From contig NZ_JACHVP010000002.1 in NCBI RefSeq assembly GCF_014190775.1, positions 558,001 to 622,000 on the forward strand: a stretch of 64,000 nucleotides of DNA, in the 5' to 3' direction. The DNA is from Leifsonia aquatica. GTDB lineage: Bacteria > Actinomycetota > Actinomycetes > Actinomycetales > Microbacteriaceae. Shown here piece after piece: positions 34,862-42,807 of the stretch. Position numbers and translations under genes: made by a program. The notes beneath the pieces are model-generated. The model saw only the letters and a list, made by a program, of their open reading frames with translations, did no database searches and was not told the origin of the DNA. Numbering within the stretch: the stretch's first letter is position 1; every line of letters starts with the position of its first letter.

Positions 34862-35515
34862 GTGACGCGAACCATCCCCCTCCCCTCGCCCGACCTCTAC
34901 TACCCGGCGTCGGGAGTCAGCGCCGTCACCGCGCTGCGCGAGCGCCGGTCGCAGCACGAGTTCGCGGCCGAGCCCCTCTCGCTCACGACGCTCGCCACCC
35001 TGCTCAACGAGTCGGCAGGCATCACGGAGCTCTTCGGTCGTGGGACGCCGTCGCCCGGCCGGGCGTACCCGGTCGCCTGCGTCGTGGCAGCCTGCGCCGT
35101 CGACGGGCTGCCCGCCGCCTTCTACCGGTACGACCCGCGCGCACACACGCTGTCTCCGCTCGCGACCGAGGCCGATCCGCGCGAGTGGGTGCTCGGGGCG
35201 CTCGCCAACCGGGCCATCGCCGAGACGGAGGCCGCGCACGTCTTCGCGGTCGGCGACGCCGACTCCGCGCAGCAGCACTTCGGGGAGAACGCCGACCGCT
35301 TCCTCCTGCTCGAGGCCGGCCACCTCATCCAGAGCATGCTCCTGGTGGCGCAGCACCAGAAGATCGGCGCATGCGCGATCGGGAAGTTCGATCGCGCGGC
35401 GGCCGAGGCTCTCCTCGGCACGGCGACGGGCGGCGGGCTCGTGCTGCACAGCGCGGCCTTCGGCCACTACTCCGAGGCGCGGGTGCAGGCGCCGGCTCAC
35501 CGGACGGCGGCCTGA
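34862..35515 (+). CDS. SagB-type nitroreductase/dehydrogenase
   Basis: The 217-residue product is in the nitroreductase fold, SagB/ThcOx subgroup: ALRERRSQHEFAAEPLSLTTLATLLNESAG (in part), SPGRAYPVACVVAACAV and the C-terminal EAGHLIQSMLLVAQHQKIGACAIG. SagB homologues oxidise azolines in peptides or act on other substrates with FMN; no peptide or cyclodehydratase gene is next to it, so the role is open. The start is the GTG at 34862, two bases beyond a 19-base block identical to one before dedA, which suggests leaderless translation. Confidence 0.8.
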   Translation: MTRTIPLPSPDLYYPASGVSAVTALRERRSQHEFAAEPLSLTTLATLLNESAGITELFGRGTPSPGRAYPVACVVAACAVDGLPAAFYRYDPRAHTLSPLATEADPREWVLGALANRAIAETEAAHVFAVGDADSAQQHFGENADRFLLLEAGHLIQSMLLVAQHQKIGACAIGKFDRAAAEALLGTATGGGLVLHSAAFGHYSEARVQAPAHRTAA

Positions 35516-35541
35516 CCGTTCCCGCGCCTCGGGAGGCCGCC
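35506..35541. terminator. Inverted repeat between convergent genes, possible terminator
   Basis: GGCGGCCT (35506-35513) and AGGCCGCC (35534-35541) are perfect 8-bp arms around a 20-base loop, spanning the stop codon of the nitroreductase gene and the gap before the convergent E2 stop. Low certainty. Confidence 0.35.
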
Positions 35542-35545
35542 GCCG

Positions 35546-36718
35546 TCAGGCGATGACCCGCAGCGGGTGCTCCAGGAGGCTCACCAGCGTCGCGAGGAAC
35601 CGCGCGGCGAGCGCCCCGTCGATGATGCGATGGTCGGCGGTGATCGTGAGCCGCATGCGCGTGCGGCTCACGATCTCCCCGTCGACGAGGGCGAGCTCGT
35701 CGCGCCCAGCGCCCACCGCGAGGATGGCGCCCTGCGGCGGGTTGATGATCGCCGTGAAGTGCTCGACGCCGTACATCCCGAGGTTGCTGACGGTGAAGGT
35801 GCCCTCGGCCATCTCGGCGGCGGAGAGCGTGCGATCGGCGGCCTTCGCGACCAGCGCGCGGGTGATGCCGGAGATCGTGGAGACGGAGGCGCGGTCGGCG
35901 TCGGGCACGACCGGTACGACCAGCCCGGCCGGGGAGGCGACGGCGATCCCCACGTTCACCCGCCGGTGCAGCAGGGTCGCGCCGCCGTCCTCCGCCGAGT
36001 AGGACGCGTTCACGCCCGGGTGCTCGCGCAGGGCGAGGGCGACGGCACGCACGAGGAGGTCGTTCACGCTGATCCGCGGGTTGTCGCCGACGGCGGTGTT
36101 GAGTTCGGCGCGCAGCGCCAGCACGGCCCCGACGTCGGCGGAGGCCGTGGCCGTGAAGGTCGGGATTGTCGTGGCGCTCTCGGTGAGCCGCGCGGCGATC
36201 GCCCGCCGGATGCCGTCGAAGGGAATCCGATCGGCCGAGGGCTCGGCGGGAGGCTGCTCCTGCATCCGGACGGGTTCGACCGCCGGCGCGACCGGCACCG
36301 TGTCCAGGTCGGCGCGGACGATCCGGCCGCCCGGCCCGGTGCCGGGGATCGCGGCCAGATCGAGGCCGCGCTCGCGGGCGATCTTGCGGACGAGCGGCGA
36401 CGCGGGCCGCCGATCCGGGGACGCGGAGGCCGGGGCGGGAGCGGACGTGGAAGCGGCAGCCACGGCGGGCGCCTCCTCCCCGCTCCCGTCGTCGAGCCGG
36501 GCGATCGGCGTGCCGATCGCGACATTCTCGCCCTCGGCGACGAGGATCTCGGCCAGCACGCCCGCCTCGTACGCCTCCTGCTCCATCAGCGCCTTGTCCG
36601 TCTCGATCTCGACGAGCACGTCGCCGGGTGCGACGGCGTCTCCCGGCTTCTTGTGCCACGCGGCGATCGCCCCCTCGGTCATGGTGTCGGACAAGCGGGG
36701 CATGAGGATGTCGATCAT
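35546..36718 (-). CDS. Dihydrolipoamide acyltransferase (E2 of a 2-oxo-acid or acetoin dehydrogenase complex)
   Basis: The 390-residue product has one lipoyl domain (residues 1-78, lipoylation lysine K42 in EIETDKALM), an Ala/Pro linker, the E1/E3-binding domain (about 106-138, SPLVRKIARERGLDLAAIPG) and the catalytic domain with DHRIIDG near residue 363. It transfers the acyl group from E1 to CoA. It is the third gene of an E1alpha-E1beta-E2 operon, 36 bases after E1beta. No E3 gene is present. Whether the substrate is pyruvate, acetoin or branched-chain oxo acids cannot be told. Confidence 0.9.
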   Translation of the reverse strand: MIDILMPRLSDTMTEGAIAAWHKKPGDAVAPGDVLVEIETDKALMEQEAYEAGVLAEILVAEGENVAIGTPIARLDDGSGEEAPAVAAASTSAPAPASASPDRRPASPLVRKIARERGLDLAAIPGTGPGGRIVRADLDTVPVAPAVEPVRMQEQPPAEPSADRIPFDGIRRAIAARLTESATTIPTFTATASADVGAVLALRAELNTAVGDNPRISVNDLLVRAVALALREHPGVNASYSAEDGGATLLHRRVNVGIAVASPAGLVVPVVPDADRASVSTISGITRALVAKAADRTLSAAEMAEGTFTVSNLGMYGVEHFTAIINPPQGAILAVGAGRDELALVDGEIVSRTRMRLTITADHRIIDGALAARFLATLVSLLEHPLRVIA

Positions 36719-36754
36719 GGTGTTCTCTTCTCGGTACGGGGGCCGGTGGCCGGC

Positions 36755-37747
36755 TCAGCGGCGGCGCGCGACGGCGTCGAGGGTCTCGCGGATGGCGGTG
36801 ATCGCGTCGTCCGCCGAGGGCAGGGCGGCCGTCTCCAGCGGTTTGGCGTAGGGCAGCGGCACCTCCGCCATCGCGACGCGGCGCACGGGGGCGTCGAGCC
36901 AGTCGAAGGCGCCGTCGGAGATCGTCGCTGCGATCTCCGCTCCGATGCCGTAGGTGAGCCAGTCGTCTTCGAGCACGACCGCGCAGTTCGTCTTCCGCAC
37001 CGACGCGATCACGGTGTCGCGGTCGAGCGGGCGGAGGCTGCGCAGGTCGACGACCTCCACGTCGATGCCCTCCCCGGCCAGCCGCTCGGCGACCTCCAGG
37101 GCGACCGTCGCCATGCGCGAATACGCGACGACCGTGATGTCCGCGCCCGCGCGGGTGACCGCGGCCCGGCCGATCTCGGCGGGCTCGTCCTCGTCGGGCA
37201 CCTCGCCGACGGTGTTGTAGAGGGCGAGGTTCTCCAGCACGAGCACCGGGTCGTCGTCGCGGATCGCCGCGAGCATGAGCGCCTTCGCGTCGGCGGGGGT
37301 GGAGGGGGCGACCACCTTCATCCCGGGCACGAACGCGTAGTAGAGCTCGATGTTCTGGGAGTGGGTGGCGCCGAGCTGCTGGCCGCCGCCGCCCGGGGTG
37401 CGGATGACGAGCGGCACGCGCGTCTGCCCGCCGAACATCCCGAAGATCTTCGCCGCGTGGTTGACGATCTGGTCGAGGGCGAGCAGTGAGAAGTTGATCG
37501 TCATGATCTCGACCACCGGCCGTAGGCCGAGCATGGCCGCACCGATCGCCGCGCCGGTGAAGCCCTCCTCGGCGATCGGGGTGTCCCGCACGCGCTTCGG
37601 CCCGAACTCGTCGAGCATCCCCGCGGTGATCTTGTACGAGCCCTCGAACAGCCCGATCTCCTCGCCGATCAGGAAGACGTCCTCGTCGCGGAGCATCTCG
37701 CTGCGCAGGGCGTCGTGCAGCGCCTGCCGGTAGCTGATCCGGCTCAT
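36755..37747 (-). CDS. Thiamine-diphosphate dependent dehydrogenase E1 beta subunit
   Basis: The 330-residue product is a transketolase-like E1 beta subunit: SYRQALHDALRSEMLRDEDVFLIGEEIG (in part), DTPIAEEGFTGAAIGAAM, the conserved RTPGGGGQQLGATHSQ and DDDPVLVLENLALY, ending with a transketolase C-terminal domain. It pairs with the E1 alpha subunit upstream, whose stop overlaps its start as ATGA, to form the decarboxylating E1 heterotetramer. Confidence 0.92.
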   Translation of the reverse strand: MSRISYRQALHDALRSEMLRDEDVFLIGEEIGLFEGSYKITAGMLDEFGPKRVRDTPIAEEGFTGAAIGAAMLGLRPVVEIMTINFSLLALDQIVNHAAKIFGMFGGQTRVPLVIRTPGGGGQQLGATHSQNIELYYAFVPGMKVVAPSTPADAKALMLAAIRDDDPVLVLENLALYNTVGEVPDEDEPAEIGRAAVTRAGADITVVAYSRMATVALEVAERLAGEGIDVEVVDLRSLRPLDRDTVIASVRKTNCAVVLEDDWLTYGIGAEIAATISDGAFDWLDAPVRRVAMAEVPLPYAKPLETAALPSADDAITAIRETLDAVARRR

Positions 37748-38856
37748 GCGCGCACCCCCGCCCGCGACGGCACGACGGGACGCGGTGGTTGCGGGAACAG
37801 CGCCTCGCCCGGCAGGCGCCGCGAGTCGTTCGGGACCGGCGTCGCGTACGTGTAGTCGAAGAGGGTCGAGACATCGGGATGCGGGCTCGCCTCGGCGAAC
37901 GCCGCGGCGTCGGTCACCTGCGCCACGACCTCCGCCTCCAGCTCCGCGAGGAGCTCGCCGGTCACAGCGCCGTCGGCCAGCAGGCGCGCGGCGAGGGCGG
38001 CGACCGGATCGGCCGCGCGCAGCACCTCCACCTCGTCGCCCGCGCGGTACCGGGCCGGGTCGACCACCGAGTGGCCCTTCAGCCGTCCGGAGGTCGCCTC
38101 CAGCAGGAACGGCCGTCCCGCGCGTGCACCGGCGATCGCCGCCTGCGCGGCTGCGAACACGGCCGCAGGATCGTTGCCGTCGACACGCGCGGAGTCCATC
38201 CGGTACGCCGCCGCCCGCTTGTAGAGCTCGGGCTCGGCCGACGACTGGTCCACCGTGGTGCCCATCCCGAGGCCGTTGTTGACGACCACGTAGACGATCG
38301 GCAGCCCCCACAGGGCGGCGAGGTTGAGCGACTCGTGGAAGGCGCCGATGTTCGTCGTGCCGTCGCCCATCAGGCAGAGCACGACCTCGTCCCCGCCGCG
38401 GTAGTCGATCGCGAGAGCGGCGCCGGTGGCGAGGGGGAGCTGGCCGCCGACGATCCCGTAGCCGCCCATGAAGCGGGCCGCGACGTCGAACATGTGCATG
38501 GAGCCGCCCCAGCCGCGCGAGACGCCGTCGGTGCGGCCGTAGAGCTCCGCCATCACGCGGCGGGGCTCGATGCCGCGGGCGATGGCGTAGCCGTGCTCGC
38601 GGTAGTTCGTGAAGACGTAGTCGGTCGGCTCGAGGGCCGACATCAGGCCGACGACGGTCGCCTCCTCGCCGAGGTTGAGGTGGCAGTACCCGCCGATCCG
38701 GGCCTCGGTGTAGGCGCGGGCGGTGCGCTCCTCGAAGCGTCGAATCAGCAGCATCCGGCGGTAGAAGGCCAGCAGCTGGGCGGCGTCGGCGGCCGGGCGC
38801 GCGGGGGTGGTGCGCGTGGCGGGCCGCTTGCGAGTGGATGCGGTGGATGGGGGCAT
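37744..38856 (-). CDS. Thiamine-diphosphate dependent dehydrogenase E1 alpha subunit
   Basis: The 370-residue product has the E1 alpha pattern LLIRRFEERTARAYTEARIGG, YREHGYAIARG, GGSMHMFD and the ThDP motif GDG (164-166) ... NN (LMGDGTTNIGAFHESLNLAA, then VVVNN). The start at 38856 has GAGGAG seven bases upstream. The similarity is about equal to pyruvate and acetoin dehydrogenase subunits. It is the first gene of the operon; a TetR gene diverges from it with a GAAAC-N2-GTTTC palindrome between. Confidence 0.92.
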   Translation of the reverse strand: MPPSTASTRKRPATRTTPARPAADAAQLLAFYRRMLLIRRFEERTARAYTEARIGGYCHLNLGEEATVVGLMSALEPTDYVFTNYREHGYAIARGIEPRRVMAELYGRTDGVSRGWGGSMHMFDVAARFMGGYGIVGGQLPLATGAALAIDYRGGDEVVLCLMGDGTTNIGAFHESLNLAALWGLPIVYVVVNNGLGMGTTVDQSSAEPELYKRAAAYRMDSARVDGNDPAAVFAAAQAAIAGARAGRPFLLEATSGRLKGHSVVDPARYRAGDEVEVLRAADPVAALAARLLADGAVTGELLAELEAEVVAQVTDAAAFAEASPHPDVSTLFDYTYATPVPNDSRRLPGEALFPQPPRPVVPSRAGVRA

Positions 38857-38887
38857 GCGGGTTCTCCTCGTCGTCCCATAATGATAC

Positions 38888-38899
38888 GAAACTCGTTTC
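38888..38899. promoter_or_regulatory. Predicted TetR operator in front of the E1/E2 operon
   Basis: GAAAC-TC-GTTTC is a 5+5 inverted repeat in the 89-base gap between the divergent E1 alpha and TetR genes. A TAGAAT -10 element for the TetR gene lies at 38904-38909 and TATCAT on the other strand at 38881-38886, so the palindrome lies between two promoters. Confidence 0.55.
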
Positions 38900-38945
38900 A
38901 TTGTAGAATGGGAGTCGCACCCGCGACGACCACGAAGGAGGCGCG

Positions 38946-39542
38946 ATGGCCTCCCGAGGCGCACCGGCGGCCGAGCGAGCCCCGCGCAAGAAGGGCCGCC
39001 CCACCGAGCAGGAGCGCGCCCAGCGCCGCGACGACATCCTCGACGCCGCTGTGCGCCTCCTCATCGCCGACGGGTTCCACCAGGTGACGCTCGACACCAT
39101 CGCGGCCGAGGCGCACGTCACCAAGCGCACCATCTACAGCTACTTCGGCGACCGCACGGACATCGGCATCGCCGCCGTCGACCGGCTGCGCGAGCGCGTG
39201 CTCGGCGCACCGGACGACGCGCACGATCTGGCCGAGCTCGCGGCCGCCATCGTCTTCACCCTCCACTCCGACGAAGCGGTCGGCCTGCACCGGCTCATGA
39301 TCGCCGAGGCGGGCACCCTCCCCGGGCTGGCCGAGCGCTTCTACGCCGACGGCCCGCGGTCCTACATCGCCGCCCTCGACCGGAGGCTGCCTGACTCCGA
39401 CCCGGAACGCGCGACCGCTCTCTTCGCCCTCCTGCTCGGCGAGCCGCACCGCCAGCGCCTGCTCGGCCTGCGGGAGGCGCCGACGCGGCGGGAGGCCGCC
39501 GGGCACGCCGCGTCCGCGCTGCGATTGCTCGGGCTGGACTGA
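38946..39542 (+). CDS. TetR family regulator, divergent from the E1/E2 operon
   Basis: The 198-residue product has a basic N-terminal arm (RAPRKKGRPTEQERAQRRDD), the TetR helix-turn-helix at about 29-75 (LIADGFHQVTLDTIAAEAHVTKRTIYSYF, in part) and a helical C-terminal domain of the AcrR-like type (AefR). AAGGAGG lies four bases before the ATG. It probably represses the dehydrogenase operon and itself through the GAAAC-N2-GTTTC site. Confidence 0.88.
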   Translation: MASRGAPAAERAPRKKGRPTEQERAQRRDDILDAAVRLLIADGFHQVTLDTIAAEAHVTKRTIYSYFGDRTDIGIAAVDRLRERVLGAPDDAHDLAELAAAIVFTLHSDEAVGLHRLMIAEAGTLPGLAERFYADGPRSYIAALDRRLPDSDPERATALFALLLGEPHRQRLLGLREAPTRREAAGHAASALRLLGLD

Positions 39543-39553
39543 GGCGCAACGTC

Positions 39554-39569
39554 CTTGGAGGTTTCTGAG
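39554..39569. promoter_or_regulatory. Predicted response-regulator site, CTTGG-N6-CTGAG
   Basis: One of three 11-bp-spaced direct repeats (CTNAG-N6-CTNAG like) in front of the dedA, COG4705 and PAP2 genes that flank a two-component system. It ends 23 bases before the dedA ATG. Confidence 0.55.
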
Positions 39570-39592
39570 GGCGCCGCGGATTGACTGGTCGC

Positions 39593-40249
39593 ATGACCAG
39601 CAGCGGACTCCTCGCCACCGGCCTCATCGACCCGCAGGGCATCATCCAGGCCGCCGGCCCGTGGGCCCTTCTCGGCGTGTGCGCGATCGTGTTCGTCGAG
39701 ACCGGCCTGCTCGTCGGGTTCTTCCTCCCCGGCGACACGCTCCTCTTCTTCACCGGGGTGCTCGTTCTCACGGGCCACTTCGCCGAGCCGTTGTGGGTGA
39801 TCATCATCGCGGTGATCGTCGCGGCGGCGCTGGGCGACCAGGTCGGCTACGCGATCGGCCGGCGCACCGGTCCGGCGGTCTTCGAGCGCAGGGAGTCCGG
39901 CTTCTTCAGCCGCGCGAGCGTGGACCGTACGCAGCAGTTCTTCGACCGGTTCGGCGGCGCAGCCGTCACGGTCGCGCGATTCGTGCCCGTCGTGCGCACG
40001 TTCGCCCCGGTCGCCGCGGGAGTCGGACGAATGCGCTGGCCGCTGTTCACCGTCTACAACGTCGTCGGTGCTGCCATCTGGGCGACGGCCGTCATCCTCC
40101 TCGGCTACGGGCTCGGGCACATCCCGGGCGTCGCCGACTTCGTCGCGCAGTACCTCGACCTGGTGCTGATCGGCATCGTCGTGATCTCGGTCGTGCCGGT
40201 GCTCGTCCGGGTGCTCACACTGCGTCGCCGGTCGCGCGCGGACTCGTAG
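39593..40249 (+). CDS. DedA family membrane protein
   Basis: The 218-residue product has the DedA/SNARE-associated core: FVETGLLVGFFLPGDTLLFFTG, ALGDQVGYAIGRRTG, then FFDRFGGAAVTVARFVPVVRTFAPVAAGVG and C-terminal helices. DedA proteins help maintain membrane potential and flip or recycle lipid carriers such as undecaprenyl phosphate. The ATG is two bases after a block shared with the nitroreductase promoter. Its 3' end overlaps the convergent histidine kinase gene by 35 bases. A response-regulator-type direct repeat lies upstream. Confidence 0.92.
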   Translation: MTSSGLLATGLIDPQGIIQAAGPWALLGVCAIVFVETGLLVGFFLPGDTLLFFTGVLVLTGHFAEPLWVIIIAVIVAAALGDQVGYAIGRRTGPAVFERRESGFFSRASVDRTQQFFDRFGGAAVTVARFVPVVRTFAPVAAGVGRMRWPLFTVYNVVGAAIWATAVILLGYGLGHIPGVADFVAQYLDLVLIGIVVISVVPVLVRVLTLRRRSRADS

Positions 40250-41225
40250 CCGCCGGGACCCGCATCGCCAGGACCGTCCCGCTCGGCCCGGTCGCCGTCA
40301 CGGCGACACTGCCGCCGTGACGGCCCGCGATCTCGCGCACGAGGGCGAGACCGATGCCGAACCCGGCGCCCGCGCGGCGCGGGACGTCCGGCTGCGCCCG
40401 GGCGAAGCGGTCGAAGATGCGCGACGGGTCGATGCCGGTGATCCCGGCGCCCTGGTCGGCGACGGTCAGCACGGCGTCCGCGCCGTCGCGGGCGACGCCG
40501 ATGGTCACGCGGCTGCCGGCCGGGGAGTGAGCGAGCGCGTTGTCGATGAGGGCCGTGGCGCAGCGCTGCAGGCTCGCCGGAGGGACGGTCGTGCGCACCT
40601 CCGGGTCGGCCTCGAGCAGCAGCTCGACCCCGGCATCCCGCGCGAGCACGCCGAGGGACTCGACGGCGCGGCCGACCGGTCCGGCCATCGGTGACGGCGC
40701 GACCGCGGCCTCCCGCTCGGGGTCGGCGGCGAGCAGCAGGTCGTTCACCACGTCGATCAGGGTGCGGGTGTCGGCACGCAGCTCGGCGACGGTCGCGGTT
40801 GAGGGGTCGCCGTCGGGCAGGCCGCGCTGCAGCACCTGGAGGCGGGCGTCGAGCACGGCGAGCGGGGTCCGCAGCTCGTGGCTGGCGTCGGCGACGAAGT
40901 CCCGTTGCACCTGCAGCGCGCGACCCAGCGGGCGCACCGCGCGACGGGTCACGATCATGCTGAGCACGCCGGCGATCGCGACGGCCAGCACCCCCACGAC
41001 GACGAACGCGATCATCGCCTCCACGGTGTCGATGTAGATCTTGTGCTCGCCTGGTTTCGGCGGTTCGTCCACCTCCGACGGCCGCAGCTGGTCGAGCACG
41101 AAGAAGAACGCCACCCCGATCGCGGCGACGACCAGCGCGCCCGACGCGATCGCGAGCTGCAGTCCGACCGAGCGGGAGGCGGCGCGCACCTCGCGCAGGT
41201 CGGCGTCCTGCGCCTGCCGCCTCAC
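40215..41225 (-). CDS. Two-component sensor histidine kinase
   Basis: The 336-residue product has two membrane helices (about 22-45 and 70-92) around a short 25-residue outside loop, a HAMP-like linker, the H-box DFVADASHELRTPLAVL with phospho-accepting His at about 116, and an HATPase domain (DNALAHSP, DQGAGI, GFGIGLALV). The very small sensing loop suggests it feels membrane or envelope stress rather than a solute. The GTG start at 41225 overlaps the response regulator stop as GTGA. Confidence 0.92.
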   Translation of the reverse strand: MRRQAQDADLREVRAASRSVGLQLAIASGALVVAAIGVAFFFVLDQLRPSEVDEPPKPGEHKIYIDTVEAMIAFVVVGVLAVAIAGVLSMIVTRRAVRPLGRALQVQRDFVADASHELRTPLAVLDARLQVLQRGLPDGDPSTATVAELRADTRTLIDVVNDLLLAADPEREAAVAPSPMAGPVGRAVESLGVLARDAGVELLLEADPEVRTTVPPASLQRCATALIDNALAHSPAGSRVTIGVARDGADAVLTVADQGAGITGIDPSRIFDRFARAQPDVPRRAGAGFGIGLALVREIAGRHGGSVAVTATGPSGTVLAMRVPAATSPRATGDAV

Positions 41226-41887
41226 AGCTGCCCCAGCCGGTAGCCCTGACCGCGAACGGTCGAGATGATGTCGGGGTCCGTCTTGCGCCGCACGTAGTGC
41301 ACGTAGGTGTCGACGGTGCCGTCCTGCTCGTCCGCCGCGAAGACCGCCTCGAGGATCTGCCGCCGTGAGAAGGTGCGCAGCGGATTCTCCGCCAGCAGGC
41401 GCAGCAGCGCGTTCTCCCGGTCGGTCAGCAGGATGCGCCCGTCGTACGGAGAGTAGATGGCCCGGCTCTCGGGGTGGAACCGCCACTCGCCGATCGCGAG
41501 CTCCGTGCCCTCGCCCGTGAAGACGCGCGTCAGCGCGCGCAGCCGGGCGAGCAGCTCGTCGAACTCGAACGGCTTGACCAGGTAGTCGTTCGCTCCGGCA
41601 TCCAGACCGTCCACGCGGTCGCGCACGGTGCCGAGCGCGGTGAGCATCAGGATGGGCGCCACGACCCGCCGCTCGCGCAGCGCGGTCACGACCTCCGCGC
41701 CGTCGAGCCCCGGCAGGCGCCGGTCGACCACCAGCGCGTCGAAGTCCCCGGCCAGCCCGACGGCCAGACCGGCCTCGCCGTCCTCCACGCGCGTGACGTC
41801 GTAGACCTCGGCGAGGACCTGCTCGATCAGCGGGCCGAGCCGCGGATCGTCCTCGATCAGGAGCACGCGCAGTCTGTCCGTCGCCAC
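41222..41887 (-). CDS. OmpR/PhoB family response regulator
   Basis: The 221-residue product has a receiver domain (VLLIEDDPRL, phospho-acceptor D55 in VVDRRLPG, LTALG and YLVKPFEFDEL) and an OmpR-type winged helix (LLTDRENALLRLLAENPLRTFSR, VDTYVHYVRRK, TVRGQGYRL). The GTG at 41887 has GGAGG six bases upstream. OmpR-family regulators bind direct repeats about 11 bp apart; three such repeats stand before the adjacent dedA, COG4705 and PAP2 genes. Confidence 0.92.
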   Translation of the reverse strand: MATDRLRVLLIEDDPRLGPLIEQVLAEVYDVTRVEDGEAGLAVGLAGDFDALVVDRRLPGLDGAEVVTALRERRVVAPILMLTALGTVRDRVDGLDAGANDYLVKPFEFDELLARLRALTRVFTGEGTELAIGEWRFHPESRAIYSPYDGRILLTDRENALLRLLAENPLRTFSRRQILEAVFAADEQDGTVDTYVHYVRRKTDPDIISTVRGQGYRLGQL

Positions 41888-41956
41888 TCGCCACCTCCAC
41901 TCGCCGGCCCCAGCTTGCCGGACGGGCTCCCAGACGGCACTAAGAAGCGCCACCGT

Positions 41957-41972
41957 CTCAGAGATTTCTGGG
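41957..41972. promoter_or_regulatory. Predicted response-regulator site, CTCAG-N6-CTGGG
   Basis: It lies in the gap between the response regulator gene and the divergent COG4705 gene, so it could serve both directions. A further CTAAG half-site stands at 41940-41944. See the copies at 39554 and 42742. Confidence 0.5.
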
Positions 41973-41995
41973 AGCCGTCCGCCGATGCTGTCCCC

Positions 41996-42772
41996 ATGCT
42001 GCGCAACACGGTGCCCGAGGTGACCGCCCTCTTCTGGGCGACAAAGCTGCTCACCACAGCGATGGGCGAGACGGCCTCCGACTTCCTGGTGAAGACCTTC
42101 GATCCGTATCTCGCGGTCGGCGTGACCTTCGTCGTCTTCGCCGGAGCGCTCGCCCTGCAGTTCGCGGTGCGCCGGTACATCCCGTGGGTCTACTGGCTGG
42201 CCGTGCTCATGGTCGCGGTGTTCGGCACGATGGTCGCGGACGTGCTGCACGTGCAGTTCGGCGTGCCCTACCTCGTGTCGACCGTCGGGTTCGCGGTCGT
42301 GCTCGCGGCGGTGTTCTCGCTGTGGTGGGGCACGCAGCGCACGCTCTCGGTGCACCGCATCGACACCCGCCCGCGCGAACTCTTCTACTGGTGCGCGGTG
42401 CTCGCGACCTTCGCGCTCGGCACGGCGATCGGCGATCTCACGGCCATCACGTTCGGCCTCGGCTATCTCGCCGCCGGCATCCTGTTCGGCGCACTGTTCG
42501 GGATCCCGGGTGCCGCCTACCGGTGGTGGGGGATGGGGGCCACGGCCGCCTTCTGGACCTCGTACGTGCTCACCCGTCCGTTCGGCGCCTCCCTCGCCGA
42601 CTGGTTCTCGCGCTCCCACGCGCTCGGCGGCCTGGGTCTCGGCACGGGACCGGTCAGCCTCGTGCTGCTCGCGGCGATCGTCGTCTGCGTGGCGGCGCTG
42701 TCGGCGCGTCCTCGCGGATCCTCAGGGTCGGGTGCGGCGTCCTTAGAAGTTCCTCAGGGGCGCTCCGCTTGA
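41996..42772 (+). CDS. COG4705-type multi-pass membrane protein
   Basis: The 258-residue product has about seven membrane helices and the conserved pieces of COG4705 membrane proteins: LLTTAMGETASDFLV, RRYIPWVYWLAVLMVAVFGT, RPRELFYWCAVLATFALGTAIGDL and YVLTRPFGASLADW. The function of this family is unknown. No ribosome binding site is evident before the ATG at 41996. The gene diverges from the two-component system with a predicted regulator site between them. Confidence 0.8.
   Translation: MLRNTVPEVTALFWATKLLTTAMGETASDFLVKTFDPYLAVGVTFVVFAGALALQFAVRRYIPWVYWLAVLMVAVFGTMVADVLHVQFGVPYLVSTVGFAVVLAAVFSLWWGTQRTLSVHRIDTRPRELFYWCAVLATFALGTAIGDLTAITFGLGYLAAGILFGALFGIPGAAYRWWGMGATAAFWTSYVLTRPFGASLADWFSRSHALGGLGLGTGPVSLVLLAAIVVCVAALSARPRGSSGSGAASLEVPQGRSA
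42742..42757. promoter_or_regulatory. Predicted response-regulator site, CTTAG-N6-CTCAG
   Basis: It overlaps the last codons of the COG4705 gene, 51 bases before the PAP2 GTG. The sequence after it (GGGGCGCTCCGCTTGACTG) resembles the stretch after the dedA site, so both could be one promoter class. Confidence 0.55.
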
Positions 42773-42807
42773 CTGTCCTGGTCGACCGAACCGAAGGGAC
42801 ACCCTGC

